DNA of 64,000 nt from Thalassotalea sp. Sam97. Its GTDB lineage: Bacteria; Pseudomonadota; Gammaproteobacteria; Enterobacterales; Alteromonadaceae. The translations under genes were made by a program, and so were the position numbers. The notes beneath the pieces were generated by a model that worked only from the letters and a program-made list of their open reading frames with translations, ran no database searches and was not told the origin of the DNA. The DNA lies in NCBI RefSeq assembly GCF_041379765.1, contig NZ_CP166919.1, positions 1 to 64,000 on the forward strand. Reading direction: 5' to 3'. Below, in pieces: positions 34,265 through 44,421 of the stretch (the first letter of the stretch is position 1; every line of letters starts with the position of its first letter).

Positions 34265-36718
34265 ATGGGAACCACAACGACACAGACGTTAAGTTCGCAG
34301 CAGTTTAAAAACAAAATATTGCATCACTTAAATTTTACGTGTTCGCAGTCGGATTACCACAGTAATCCTAGCGCTTTACAGCGTGCCGTTTGCTTAGCTG
34401 TTAATGAAGTGATTTATGAAAAATTAACTGCCACCAATTCGTACCATCAACAACACAAAACGCGCTCGATAAATTATCTCTCACTAGAGTATTTAATGGG
34501 TCGTATGCTGTCGAACAATCTTCATAATTTGGATCTATTTTATATTGCAGAGCAAGCGGTTGCTGAGTTGGGTTTTCAACTTGAAGATTTGTTTGAGCAA
34601 GGGCATGACTTAGCTCTTGGCAATGGTGGTTTAGGCCGTTTAGCGGCTTGTTTTCTTGATTCATTAGCGACTATGGATTTCAGCGCTTTTGGCTATGGTA
34701 TTCATTATCAGCATGGCTTGTTTAAGCAACAGTTTCACCAAGGCAGGCAAATTGAAACGCCAGACGAATGGCGTGAGTATGGCAATGCTTGGGAGGTCTG
34801 CCGGCCTGAAGCACAGCAAACTATAGGCTTATTTGGTAGTGTTGAAACCTTGATTGGTAATGACGGCAAAGAAAAAAAAGTCTGGCACCCAGGACAAACC
34901 ATTAAAGGTGTTGCATGGGATATTCCTATTGTTGGTTATCGCTCAAAAACGGTAAACACCTTGCGCTTGTGGGAGTCGCGAGCTTCAAGTTTTTTTGACT
35001 GGGATGAGTTTAACTCTGGTGCTTACCAAGATGCACATGCTGCACAAAATGCGGCGGAAACCATATCAAAAGTTTTGTACCCAAATGATGAAACGCCAGC
35101 AGGTAAGGAGCTGCGCTTTATTCAACAGTACTTTTTCTGTGCCTGTTCCATCAAAGATATCATTCATCGTTACCAACAAATGCATGGTGATGATTGGTCA
35201 TTTTTTGCCGATAAAATGGTCATTCAGCTTAATGATACTCACCCAACCATCGCTATTATTGAACTCATGCGCATTCTTATCGATGAACAAGGCTTTACAT
35301 GGCATGAAGCGTTTGCGTTGTGCCGACAATGTTTTGCTTATACCAACCATACTCTATTGCCTGAAGCGCTAGAAGCATGGTCGTTAAGCATGTTTGAGCG
35401 TGTGCTACCTCGACATTTAGAAATTTTATATGCCACCAACGAATACTTCCTGAACGAAGAGGTGGCGACTAAGTGGCCTAATGATTTACAAGTTCGTCGT
35501 AAATTATCGTTAATTGATGAGGGTGAAGAAAAAATGGTGCGTATGGCGCATTTGTGTGTCGTGGCATCATTTAAAGTGAATGGGGTGGCGCAAATTCATT
35601 CAGATTTAGTGAAAAGTGATTTGTTTCCCGAATTCAACGCGTTATACCCTGAAAAGCTTACTAATGTGACTAATGGGGTTACGCCTCGGCGTTGGCTGAA
35701 AGCCTGTAACCCAGCGTTATCGCAGTTACTTGATGATAAAGTCAGTGTCGATTGGGCAAAAAATCTCGATCAGTTGCAAAAAATTGCAGAGTTTGCCGAA
35801 GATATGGATTTCCAACGACAGTTTATGGCGATTAAATATCATAATAAGCAAAAACTGGCGCAAGAGATTTTAAAAACAACCGGTATTGAAGTCGATGCTA
35901 ACGCAATTTTTGATGTACAAATAAAACGCTTACACGAGTACAAGCGACAGCACCTCAATTTATTGCATATTTTATTGTTATATAGAAGGTTACTTGCTGA
36001 TAGTGACTTTGATATGCATCCTCGTGTTTATATTTTTGGTGCTAAAGCTGCCCCTGGCTACTACTTAGCGAAAGAAATTATTTATGCCATTAACAAAGTC
36101 GCTGAAAAGATAAATAGCGATGAACGTATTAATGGCAAGCTGAAAGTCGTTTTTATGCCAAATTATCGCGTATCTCTTGCTGAAAAAATTATTCCCGCAG
36201 CGGATGTATCAGAGCAAATATCTACTGCTGGTAAAGAGGCTTCTGGTACGGGGAACATGAAATTAGCACTAAATGGCGCGATTACCATTGGTACCCTTGA
36301 TGGCGCGAATGTGGAAATTGCTGAAGAAGTAGGTGCTGATAATATCTTTATATTTGGCAATAGTGTTGAGCAAGTTAAAGCATTAGAAGCAGATTACAAT
36401 CCATACCATTTTTACGAAACCAATAAAGAATTAAAAGCGGTATTAGATTGGTTGCATAGCGATTATTTTACACCGGGAGCAGCAGGCCAATTATCCGCTA
36501 TTTCGTACAGCTTGCTTGAAGGTGGCGATCCTTATCGAGTGCTGGCCGATTTTGCTGATTATTGTCGAGCCAATGCTGAACTTGATTTGGCTTATAAAGA
36601 TAAGAGTCGTTGGGCAAAAATGGCTATTCTTAACACCGCTAAGATGGGCAAATTCACCTCAGATCGGTCGATACGAGATTATGTCGACAATATTTGGCGA
36701 TTGTCAGCGATGAGCTAG
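34265..36718 (+). CDS. glgP: glycogen/maltodextrin phosphorylase
   Basis: The 817-residue GT35 phosphorylase releases glucose-1-phosphate from alpha-1,4-glucans. The pyridoxal phosphate lysine is K666 in EASGTGNMKLALNGA. Other conserved segments are YLSLEYLMGR, LGNGGLGRLAACFLDS and DVQIKRLHEYKRQ. The length matches E. coli GlgP/MalP (815/797), so the distinction between glycogen and maltodextrin preference rests on the neighbouring glgB, glgX and malQ. It is the first gene of the operon. Confidence 0.95.
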   Translation: MGTTTTQTLSSQQFKNKILHHLNFTCSQSDYHSNPSALQRAVCLAVNEVIYEKLTATNSYHQQHKTRSINYLSLEYLMGRMLSNNLHNLDLFYIAEQAVAELGFQLEDLFEQGHDLALGNGGLGRLAACFLDSLATMDFSAFGYGIHYQHGLFKQQFHQGRQIETPDEWREYGNAWEVCRPEAQQTIGLFGSVETLIGNDGKEKKVWHPGQTIKGVAWDIPIVGYRSKTVNTLRLWESRASSFFDWDEFNSGAYQDAHAAQNAAETISKVLYPNDETPAGKELRFIQQYFFCACSIKDIIHRYQQMHGDDWSFFADKMVIQLNDTHPTIAIIELMRILIDEQGFTWHEAFALCRQCFAYTNHTLLPEALEAWSLSMFERVLPRHLEILYATNEYFLNEEVATKWPNDLQVRRKLSLIDEGEEKMVRMAHLCVVASFKVNGVAQIHSDLVKSDLFPEFNALYPEKLTNVTNGVTPRRWLKACNPALSQLLDDKVSVDWAKNLDQLQKIAEFAEDMDFQRQFMAIKYHNKQKLAQEILKTTGIEVDANAIFDVQIKRLHEYKRQHLNLLHILLLYRRLLADSDFDMHPRVYIFGAKAAPGYYLAKEIIYAINKVAEKINSDERINGKLKVVFMPNYRVSLAEKIIPAADVSEQISTAGKEASGTGNMKLALNGAITIGTLDGANVEIAEEVGADNIFIFGNSVEQVKALEADYNPYHFYETNKELKAVLDWLHSDYFTPGAAGQLSAISYSLLEGGDPYRVLADFADYCRANAELDLAYKDKSRWAKMAILNTAKMGKFTSDRSIRDYVDNIWRLSAMS

Positions 36719-36789
36719 CTTCAGCAAATGTAACCTGATATAGATATCAGTTAGATATATCAATAATGAAAATAATAAAGGATAAATAA

Positions 36790-38982
36790 GTGCAGCAACA
36801 AATTGATGCCATTAAACAAGCTCAGCACGACAACCCGTTTGCATTTCTTGGCATGCATGTAAATAAACAAGGCTATATTGTCATTAACACCTTTCAACCA
36901 GGGGCTAAAGCGGTATCGGTGGTCGATAATAAAGGCAAGGCAGTGCTTAACATGCAGAAAGTTGATGCCAGTGGCTTTTTTTCTGTGGTCACCAAAAGCC
37001 AGCAACGTTTTGATTATCAACTAGATGTACAGTTCGAAGCTGCTAATCAGCGCTTTAGTGATCCATACGCTTTTTCGCCGGTATTAGGTGACTTAGATAT
37101 TTATCTATTTAATGAAGGTCGACATAAAACACTGTACAAAAAACTTGGTGCGCATTGTATTGAGCATGAGGGCGTTAAAGGGGTTAGTTTTGCTGTTTGG
37201 GCTCCTAATGCTAGCAGTGTTGCCGTGGTCGGTGACTTTAATCATTGGGATGGCCGTCGCCACTTAATGCGCAAGCGCCTTGATAGTGGCATTTGGGAGA
37301 TTTTCATTCCTGAAAATGCCTGCAGCACCCCGGTTCAAGCAGGTTGTCATTACAAGTTTGAAATAAAAGACAGTGCAGGTCATTTGTTGCCATTAAAAGC
37401 CGATCCTTATGGCGTGCAAACACAATATCGCCCAGATACGAGTTCGGTGATCAGCGCGGAACAAGCGTTTTCGTGGCATGATAGACTTTGGATGGAGCAA
37501 CGAGCAGCACGCCATGCGCGAGATGCGGCTATTTCAATCTACGAAGTCCATTTAGGTTCATGGCAAAAAGACGAGCATAATGAATTTTTAAATTATCGAG
37601 AGCTTGCCAATCGCCTTATTCCTTACACTTTAGATATGGGGTTTACTCATATTCAATTAATGCCAGTTAGTGAATACCCTTTTGATGGCTCATGGGGTTA
37701 CCAGCCAGTTGGTTTGTTTGCACCAACGGCTCGTTTTGGCACACCGGAAGACTTTAAATATTTTGTCGATGCATGTCATAGTGCAGGCTTAGGATTGTTA
37801 ATTGACTGGGTACCAGGTCATTTCCCTGTAGACTCGCACGGTTTAGCTAAGTTCGATGGCACTTGTCTGTACGAACATGAAGATATGCGCAAAGGTTTTC
37901 ATCCCGACTGGAATACCTTGATATATAACTATGGCAGAACTGAAGTTGCTAATTTTTTGCGAGCCAGTGCGTTGCATTGGCTTGATACCTATCATGTTGA
38001 TGGTATTCGAGTCGATGCCGTAGCATCCATGCTTTATCTTGATTACAGTCGAGAAGATGGTGAGTGGCTTCCTAATGAGCACGGTGGTAACGAAAACCTT
38101 GAAGCAGTCGCATTCATCAAGGCATTCAATGAGGAGTTGTATGCTGATTATCCAGGCGCTTTTTCTGTTGCAGAGGAGTCCACATCATGGCCGTCGGTGT
38201 CACGTCCAACCTCAATGGGAGGCCTAGGCTTTGGCTATAAGTGGAACATGGGCTGGATGAACGATACGTTACAATACATCAGTAGAGACCCTATTCATCG
38301 CCAACACCACCATAATGAAATCAGCTTCGGTTTGGTTTATGCGTTTGATGAAAACTTTATTTTACCAATAAGTCACGATGAGGTCGTGCATGGCAAAGGT
38401 TCTATCCTTGGTCGCATGCCAGGCGATGAATGGCAACGTTTTGCCAATTTGCGCGCATATTACGGTTTCATGTGGACCCATCCAGGTAAAAAACTGCTGT
38501 TTATGGGGAGCGAATTCGCTCAGCAAGCCGAGTGGAACTTTGAACACTCTTTAGATTGGCACTTACTTGAGTACGATAACCACAAAGGTATCCAGCAATT
38601 AGTTAAAGACCTCAACAAACTTTACAAATCGATACCCGCATTACATCAAAAAGATTGTGAGCATGATGGATTTCAATGGATTGATTATGAAAATTCCAGT
38701 CAATCGATATTCAGTTACATCCGTTATGGAGAGGCGGGAACCAATCCGGTACTGGTGGTTTGTAATTTTACCCCAACCGTTCATCACCAGTTTCGTATTG
38801 GTACGCCACTCGCAGGGTTTGCTAAAGAAGTGTTTAACTCAGATGCTAGCTTGTATGGTGGCAGTAATGTTGGCAATGTTTATGGTTGCGCGAGTCAATA
38901 TATTGCATCTCATGGCTTTGAACATTCATTTGAAATATCTATACCTCCATTAGCAACCTTGGTATTTGAAATACAATCTTAA
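36790..38982 (+). CDS. glgB: 1,4-alpha-glucan branching enzyme
   Basis: The 730-residue GH13 enzyme (E. coli 728) introduces alpha-1,6 branches into glycogen. It has an extra N-terminal CBM48-like domain, a second CBM48 (WAPNASSVAVVGDFNHWDGR), and the catalytic barrel with the nucleophile Asp in VDGIRVDAVASMLYLDYSR and the acid/base Glu in SVAEESTSWP. HDEVVHGKGS is the fourth conserved region. The start is GTG with AGGA 7 nt upstream. It follows glgP after 71 bp. Confidence 0.96.
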   Translation: MQQQIDAIKQAQHDNPFAFLGMHVNKQGYIVINTFQPGAKAVSVVDNKGKAVLNMQKVDASGFFSVVTKSQQRFDYQLDVQFEAANQRFSDPYAFSPVLGDLDIYLFNEGRHKTLYKKLGAHCIEHEGVKGVSFAVWAPNASSVAVVGDFNHWDGRRHLMRKRLDSGIWEIFIPENACSTPVQAGCHYKFEIKDSAGHLLPLKADPYGVQTQYRPDTSSVISAEQAFSWHDRLWMEQRAARHARDAAISIYEVHLGSWQKDEHNEFLNYRELANRLIPYTLDMGFTHIQLMPVSEYPFDGSWGYQPVGLFAPTARFGTPEDFKYFVDACHSAGLGLLIDWVPGHFPVDSHGLAKFDGTCLYEHEDMRKGFHPDWNTLIYNYGRTEVANFLRASALHWLDTYHVDGIRVDAVASMLYLDYSREDGEWLPNEHGGNENLEAVAFIKAFNEELYADYPGAFSVAEESTSWPSVSRPTSMGGLGFGYKWNMGWMNDTLQYISRDPIHRQHHHNEISFGLVYAFDENFILPISHDEVVHGKGSILGRMPGDEWQRFANLRAYYGFMWTHPGKKLLFMGSEFAQQAEWNFEHSLDWHLLEYDNHKGIQQLVKDLNKLYKSIPALHQKDCEHDGFQWIDYENSSQSIFSYIRYGEAGTNPVLVVCNFTPTVHHQFRIGTPLAGFAKEVFNSDASLYGGSNVGNVYGCASQYIASHGFEHSFEISIPPLATLVFEIQS

Positions 38983-38996
38983 CAAATGAGGCGCAA

Positions 38997-41099
38997 ATGC
39001 AAGTACTTCCTGGACATCAATACCCTCTTGGAGCACATTATGATGGCCAAGGTACCAATTTTGCGCTGTTTTCTGCCAACGCCACAAAAGTGGAACTGTG
39101 TTTGTTTGATCAGCAAACCGAGAGTGAAATTGCGCGGATAGAGCTTTGTGAATATACCGATGAGGTATGGCATATCTATCTGCCAACTGTTAAGCCGGGA
39201 TGCTTATATGGCTACCGAGTTCATGGCCCTTATGCGCCACATCAAGGCCATCGTTTTAATTCAGCAAAATTGCTAATAGACCCATACGCTAAAAAGCTTA
39301 ATCGGCCATTCAGCTTCGACGACACCCTCTATGGTTTTGATACTCAATCAAGGCAGCAAGACTTACTGATCGATGATACCGACAATGCCGCGGTGATGCC
39401 TAAGTGCGTGGTGGTGGAGCCTTTACAGCCTATCAAGCACCACAGATATTCACGTTATACAAGCAACAGTCAAACCATTATTTATGAAACTCATGTTAAA
39501 GGATTTACCAAGCTTAACAAAGAGGTGCCGTTGCAACAACGTGGTACTTACAGCGGTTTGGCGCACGCGAGTGTGTTGCAATACCTGCAAAACTTGGGGA
39601 TTAGTGCGGTAGAGTTACTGCCTGTGCATGCGTTTGCCGATGAATCTTTTGTCTTAGAAAAAGGCTTAAAAAATTATTGGGGCTATAACTCAATCGCTTT
39701 TTTTGCACCTGAGGTGCGCTATAGCACAGATAACGATATTGGCGAATTTCAGCGCATGGTTGCAACCATGCACGAAGCTGGGCTCGAAGTGATTCTTGAC
39801 GTGGTATATAACCACACGGCTGAAGGAAACCATTTAGGGCCGACCTATAGCTTTAAAGGCATCGATAACGCTAGCTATTATCTACTTGATCATGAAGATA
39901 AGCGTTATTATGTCAACCACTCTGGTTGCGGTAACACCCTTAATATTGCTCATCCTAGGGTATTACAAATGGTGATGGACAGTTTAAGGTACTGGGTGGA
40001 AGTCATGGGGGTTGATGGCTTTCGTTTTGATTTAGCGCCTATTTTAGGTCGTAAAAACCGCCACGATAGTGATGCCTTTGATCGACAAAGTAGCTTTTTT
40101 ACAGCTTTAAGGCAAGACCCTGTTTTGGCCAACGTACGCTTAATCGCCGAACCATGGGATATAGGCCATGGTGGTTACCAACTTGGCCAGTTCCCAGGGA
40201 ATTGGCTGGAGTGGAATGATCGATTTCGCGATGCCGTGCGACGCTTTTGGCGTGGTGATGAAGGAATGGTGCCAGAGCTTGCACGTCGCTTACACGGCAG
40301 TGCTGATTTATTTGAGCATCATGGACGTCGCCCTTATGCTAGCGTCAATATGGTAACGAGCCATGATGGCTACACATTACATGATTTAGTGACCTATGAG
40401 CAGCGTCATAATCATGCCAATGGCGAAGCAAACCGAGATGGTCACGGTAGTAATTTCAGCTGTAATTATGGTGCTGAAGGAGAGACCTCTGATTTACGTA
40501 CTCTACAAGTGCGACGACAACAAAAGCGCAATATTCTCGCAACGTTGTTTTTCGCGCAAGGTACGCCGATGTTGTTAGCGGGCGATGAACGTAATCATAC
40601 TCAACAAGGCAATAATAACGCTTACTGTCAAGATAATGAGATGACTTGGCTAACATGGCATAAGGAGGATCTGCAGCAAGTTGAGTTTGTTAGGCAATTG
40701 ATTGATTTGCGTAAGCAGCACCCATTATTAAATCGCTTGCACTATCAACATGGGCGGCAGATATCGACTAGGACGGGTTTAAAAGATCTAAGCTGGTTTA
40801 ATTGTCATGGTGAACCGATGGACGAGAGCAATTGGCACAATAAGGCGTTGAAAAGCTTTGCGATGATGTTAGCAGATACTGAACATGAACCGTTGGTTGA
40901 TGATGGCTTGCTGATTATTTTTAATGCGCACAGCCACGTAACCCAATTTCAGTTGCCTCATTTATTGGGGAGCTGGTCACAAATTATTGACACGGCTAAC
41001 GAGCAAGCCCCTTTTTTACGCAGGCAAATTAGCGATACCCTGCTAACGATAGCTCCACATAGCACTCATGTGCTGAGTTACAGTCACACGGGACAATAG
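38997..41099 (+). CDS. glgX: glycogen debranching enzyme GlgX
   Basis: The 700-residue GH13 isoamylase-type enzyme hydrolyses the alpha-1,6 links of phosphorylase-limit dextrins. The N-terminal CBM48 begins PLGAHYDGQGTNFALFSANA. Catalytic segments are GVDGFRFDLAPILGR (nucleophile Asp), LIAEPWDIG (acid/base Glu) and NMVTSHDGYTLHDLV. It has a typical GlgX length (E. coli 657), slightly long. It starts 14 nt after glgB, so translational coupling is likely. Confidence 0.93.
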   Translation: MQVLPGHQYPLGAHYDGQGTNFALFSANATKVELCLFDQQTESEIARIELCEYTDEVWHIYLPTVKPGCLYGYRVHGPYAPHQGHRFNSAKLLIDPYAKKLNRPFSFDDTLYGFDTQSRQQDLLIDDTDNAAVMPKCVVVEPLQPIKHHRYSRYTSNSQTIIYETHVKGFTKLNKEVPLQQRGTYSGLAHASVLQYLQNLGISAVELLPVHAFADESFVLEKGLKNYWGYNSIAFFAPEVRYSTDNDIGEFQRMVATMHEAGLEVILDVVYNHTAEGNHLGPTYSFKGIDNASYYLLDHEDKRYYVNHSGCGNTLNIAHPRVLQMVMDSLRYWVEVMGVDGFRFDLAPILGRKNRHDSDAFDRQSSFFTALRQDPVLANVRLIAEPWDIGHGGYQLGQFPGNWLEWNDRFRDAVRRFWRGDEGMVPELARRLHGSADLFEHHGRRPYASVNMVTSHDGYTLHDLVTYEQRHNHANGEANRDGHGSNFSCNYGAEGETSDLRTLQVRRQQKRNILATLFFAQGTPMLLAGDERNHTQQGNNNAYCQDNEMTWLTWHKEDLQQVEFVRQLIDLRKQHPLLNRLHYQHGRQISTRTGLKDLSWFNCHGEPMDESNWHNKALKSFAMMLADTEHEPLVDDGLLIIFNAHSHVTQFQLPHLLGSWSQIIDTANEQAPFLRRQISDTLLTIAPHSTHVLSYSHTGQ

Positions 41100-41107
41100 G
41101 ATTTACC

Positions 41108-43288
41108 ATGACAGCACTGCATATGCTTGCCCAACAAGTCGGTTTTCACCTAGGTTACCACGGTTTTTTTAATAATTGGGTGACGGTCAATGATGACGCA
41201 TTAACAGCGTTGCTAACAGCCATGGGCTACGATGTTAGTAGTCCGCAGGCGATGCTGGATGCTACACAAGCGCTTCAATATCAGTCTTGGCTTAGGTTAT
41301 TACCAGCGAGTCAGATTATTAATGAAGAAGACGAAAAATATCAGGTAACGGTGAGTGTAAAAGCGAGTGATTTATCTGAATGGTTGAGCTGGCGCTTTGA
41401 TTTAGAAACTGGTCAAGTAATGACGGGACGTTGTGATGCACAGCAGCTTTCCGTTATTGAGCAACGTCACATTGATAATGAGCTTTATCTGCGGTTAACG
41501 TTACCGTTACCGAAAATAGACCAAGGGTATCATCGGTTATCGGTTGCCTTAGGTAAGCAACAAGCACAATGTTATGTCATTGTAGCCCCAAAAATGTGCT
41601 TAGTGCCGAGTGATATTGCTGACTATCGGATGTGGGGCTTGGCGGTACAGCTATATTCTTTGAAATCACAGCAAAGTTGGGGGATCGGTGACTTTGGTGA
41701 TTTGCGCCGCTTGGTTAATGGCGCTGCTAGCCAAGGCATAGCGGCTATTGGCTTAAACCCTCTACATCCTTTGTTTCCGGCAAATCCCAACCATATTAGC
41801 CCGTATTCACCAAGCAGTCGCAGTTTTTATAATGTCAGTTATATTGACGTTTGTTCTGTTGATAACTTTAGTGACTGCCAAGCTGCGCAGCAATTGGTTC
41901 ATTCTGAGGAATTTCAGCAACACTTAGCTCGTGCGAATCAAGCGCAATTGGTTGATTACAGCTATGCCGCACACCTTAAGCAGCAAGTGCTAGAGCTACT
42001 GTACCAAGATTTTGTCGATAATTGGCAAGATAGTGACTTTGCGATGGCCTATCGCGATTTTATATGCACCATTGGCGATGATTTGTTGGCGTTAGCGACA
42101 TTTGATGCATTGCATGAGCATTTTCAGCAACAAGATGGAGGGGCTCATAGTTGGCAATCTTGGCCATTGGAATATCAAGATTATCACAGCGCTTCGGTGC
42201 TTGAATTTCAGCAGCAACATATTGAGCGTATTGGCTATTTTCAATTTTTACAATTTATTGCAGAAAGGCAGCTGGCTAAGGTCGCGAAAGATGCTAAACA
42301 ACATGGCATGCCAATAGGTCTTTATCTGGATTTGGCTGTTGGCTGTGATGGTGGTGGTGCCGATGTGTGGGCTGATAAGCACAGCTATGTTGCTGGAGTT
42401 AGTATTGGTGCACCGCCTGATGCGATGAACCGTTTAGGGCAAAGCTGGGGGCTTACACCGATGAACCCAGTTACCTTGCAAGAACAAGGTTACCAACCTT
42501 TAGTCAAAGCGCTACGCAGCAATATGCGTCATGCAGGTGCGCTGCGGATTGATCATATTTTAGGGTTGCTACGACAATATTGGGTGGCACCTGGTATGGC
42601 AGCCGACCAAGGCGTATATATAAGTTTTCCTGTCGATGATATTTTTCGCATTATTGCTTTAGAGTCACATCGCAATCGGTGTGTGGTTGTTGGTGAAGAT
42701 TTAGGTAACATACCAGATGGCTTTCGCGCTGTTATGGCTAAAGCTGGCTTATTATCTTATCGTGTATTGCCTTTTGAACGTTGGCCAAGTGGTTTGTTTT
42801 TTCGGCCTGAAATATATCCAGAGTTGGCAATGGCGACAGTTGCCACACATGATTTACCACCTTTGTTGGGATGGTGGCATGGTAATGATCTCGATTGGCG
42901 ACAAAAATTAAATTTGTATCCAAACCAAGGCATAGCAGATGAAGAAAGACACAATCGCACTCAAGCGAAACAGCAGTTGCTGGCGGCGCTAGAATTTGAA
43001 GGTTTATTATTAACGACAGAAGATAAACAAGCGACACGTTCAATAAGCCAGCAGTGTTTAGTTGAGGCGGTGCAGCGGTTTTTGGCAAGAACCCCTAGTG
43101 CCATGTTGATGGTGCCTCTTGAGGATGCTCTGAACTTAACTGAGCAGGTAAATATTCCAGGTACCGTTGATGAGCACCCTAATTGGCGTCGACGTATGCC
43201 GTATAAGCTCGATGAGCTTTGGTCGCAGCAAAGCTTACAGCAGCTAATCAAAATTATGACACAAGAGCGACCTAAATCATCAACTTAG
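41108..43288 (+). CDS. malQ: 4-alpha-glucanotransferase (amylomaltase)
   Basis: The 726-residue GH77 disproportionating enzyme transfers glucan segments between maltodextrins, which lets phosphorylase use short chains. Family motifs are YSLKSQQSWGIGDFGDL, NPLHPLFPANPNHISPYSPSSR, GALRIDHILGLLRQYWVAPG (nucleophile Asp) and VVGEDLGNIPDGFR (acid/base Glu). The N-terminal extension is like that of E. coli MalQ (694). It is the last gene of the operon, 9 bp after glgX. Confidence 0.95.
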   Translation: MTALHMLAQQVGFHLGYHGFFNNWVTVNDDALTALLTAMGYDVSSPQAMLDATQALQYQSWLRLLPASQIINEEDEKYQVTVSVKASDLSEWLSWRFDLETGQVMTGRCDAQQLSVIEQRHIDNELYLRLTLPLPKIDQGYHRLSVALGKQQAQCYVIVAPKMCLVPSDIADYRMWGLAVQLYSLKSQQSWGIGDFGDLRRLVNGAASQGIAAIGLNPLHPLFPANPNHISPYSPSSRSFYNVSYIDVCSVDNFSDCQAAQQLVHSEEFQQHLARANQAQLVDYSYAAHLKQQVLELLYQDFVDNWQDSDFAMAYRDFICTIGDDLLALATFDALHEHFQQQDGGAHSWQSWPLEYQDYHSASVLEFQQQHIERIGYFQFLQFIAERQLAKVAKDAKQHGMPIGLYLDLAVGCDGGGADVWADKHSYVAGVSIGAPPDAMNRLGQSWGLTPMNPVTLQEQGYQPLVKALRSNMRHAGALRIDHILGLLRQYWVAPGMAADQGVYISFPVDDIFRIIALESHRNRCVVVGEDLGNIPDGFRAVMAKAGLLSYRVLPFERWPSGLFFRPEIYPELAMATVATHDLPPLLGWWHGNDLDWRQKLNLYPNQGIADEERHNRTQAKQQLLAALEFEGLLLTTEDKQATRSISQQCLVEAVQRFLARTPSAMLMVPLEDALNLTEQVNIPGTVDEHPNWRRRMPYKLDELWSQQSLQQLIKIMTQERPKSST

Positions 43289-43296
43289 GTCGTTTA
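43268..43296. terminator. probable terminator at the malQ end
   Basis: The stem CGACCTAA (43268-43275) / TTAGGTCG (43285-43292) overlaps the malQ stop codon and is followed by TTTA. It lies between convergent genes. Confidence 0.5.
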
Positions 43297-43328
43297 GGTA
43301 GGTTGAGAGTATGCTAAATACGGATATA

Positions 43329-44255
43329 TTAAGCGACCGGTTCGCCATTTCGTGCTTGTAGCAGTCGGTACCAATCTTCTCGGCTGTAGCCAATATCAAG
43401 TGCGCGCATGGCGGCATTAATACGTTGTGGGTTTGTTGAGCCAATAATTGGGCAGATATTAACAGGGTGCTTCATTAACCATGCAAGCATGACGATCCAT
43501 TTTTCTTCGTTGTAAATTTGGGCCTGACGATCTAATTCTTGGTGGATGCGAGCGATATCTGTTTCGCTAAAAGTATTTCCCCATGCTTCGTAAACAACGG
43601 TTGCGATAGGACACCAGGCCATAGCGGTGATATTATCCTTAAAGCATTGATCTAGAGTGCCATTTTCGAAAGCATCGACATTGTGAATGTTGATTTCTAC
43701 TTGATTAGCAACCAATTTTTCTTGGGTGAATGATTGCAGCATGGTCAGCTGCGATGGTTTAAAGTTGCTCACGCCAAACTGTTTTACTTTCCCTTGTCGC
43801 TTTAATTGCTCAAAAGTTTCTGCGACTTCGTGTGGATCAAACAAATAATCAGGGCGATGTAATAAAAAGAGATCCAGCGCATCGACATTCAGTCGCTTGA
43901 GTGAGGCTTCGACTTCACTAATTAAGTGTTGTTTGCGAAAGTCATAGCGCTTTACACTATCTGGTTTACTTTCCACGGCAAAACGAATGCCAGCTTTACT
44001 GGTGATAATCAGTTTATCGCGCAATTCTGGCGATTCTTTCATAACCTCACCAAAAATGCTTTCGCATTGGCCGCCGCCGTAAATATTGGCATGATCAAAA
44101 TGATTATAACCCGCGTCAATTGCTGTACGGATAGCGTGTTTGCCTTGAGCTACCGCTTGCGATGAACCATCACCATTGATGCGCATGCAACCGTAAACTA
44201 ATCGAGATGATGGTAATGTTAAATGACCTATTTGAACTTGTTTGGCTGTGCCCAT
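43329..44255 (-). CDS. aldo/keto reductase (YdhF-like)
   Basis: The 308-residue NAD(P)H-dependent oxidoreductase of the AKR superfamily has the catalytic tetrad D54, Y59 (FDHANIYGG), K87 (ITSKAGI) and H133 (LLHRPD). It resembles E. coli YdhF in HPD-DPHEVAETFEQL-RQGKV--FGVSNF and the C-terminal PIIGSTNPQRI. The physiological substrate is unknown. It is a single gene convergent with malQ. Confidence 0.9.
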   Translation of the reverse strand: MGTAKQVQIGHLTLPSSRLVYGCMRINGDGSSQAVAQGKHAIRTAIDAGYNHFDHANIYGGGQCESIFGEVMKESPELRDKLIITSKAGIRFAVESKPDSVKRYDFRKQHLISEVEASLKRLNVDALDLFLLHRPDYLFDPHEVAETFEQLKRQGKVKQFGVSNFKPSQLTMLQSFTQEKLVANQVEINIHNVDAFENGTLDQCFKDNITAMAWCPIATVVYEAWGNTFSETDIARIHQELDRQAQIYNEEKWIVMLAWLMKHPVNICPIIGSTNPQRINAAMRALDIGYSREDWYRLLQARNGEPVA

Positions 44256-44421
44256 AGCAATACGTACCTTTGAATCGGTGTGATAAAGAGTGATAAACCA
44301 CTATATTGTCGCTTTCAAGAGGGGCGTTTTCAAGACTAATTATCAGGGCTAGTTTTTTCCTGTGAATTTATTTGCTACTGTACCTGTTAACGTATTTTTT
44401 AACTTTTGGGGTGGCATTTCG

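Noticed and set aside
44362..44421. Upstream GTG extension of the spermidine-synthase-like membrane protein
   Set aside because: No ribosome site, and the family similarity begins after the ATG at 44422.
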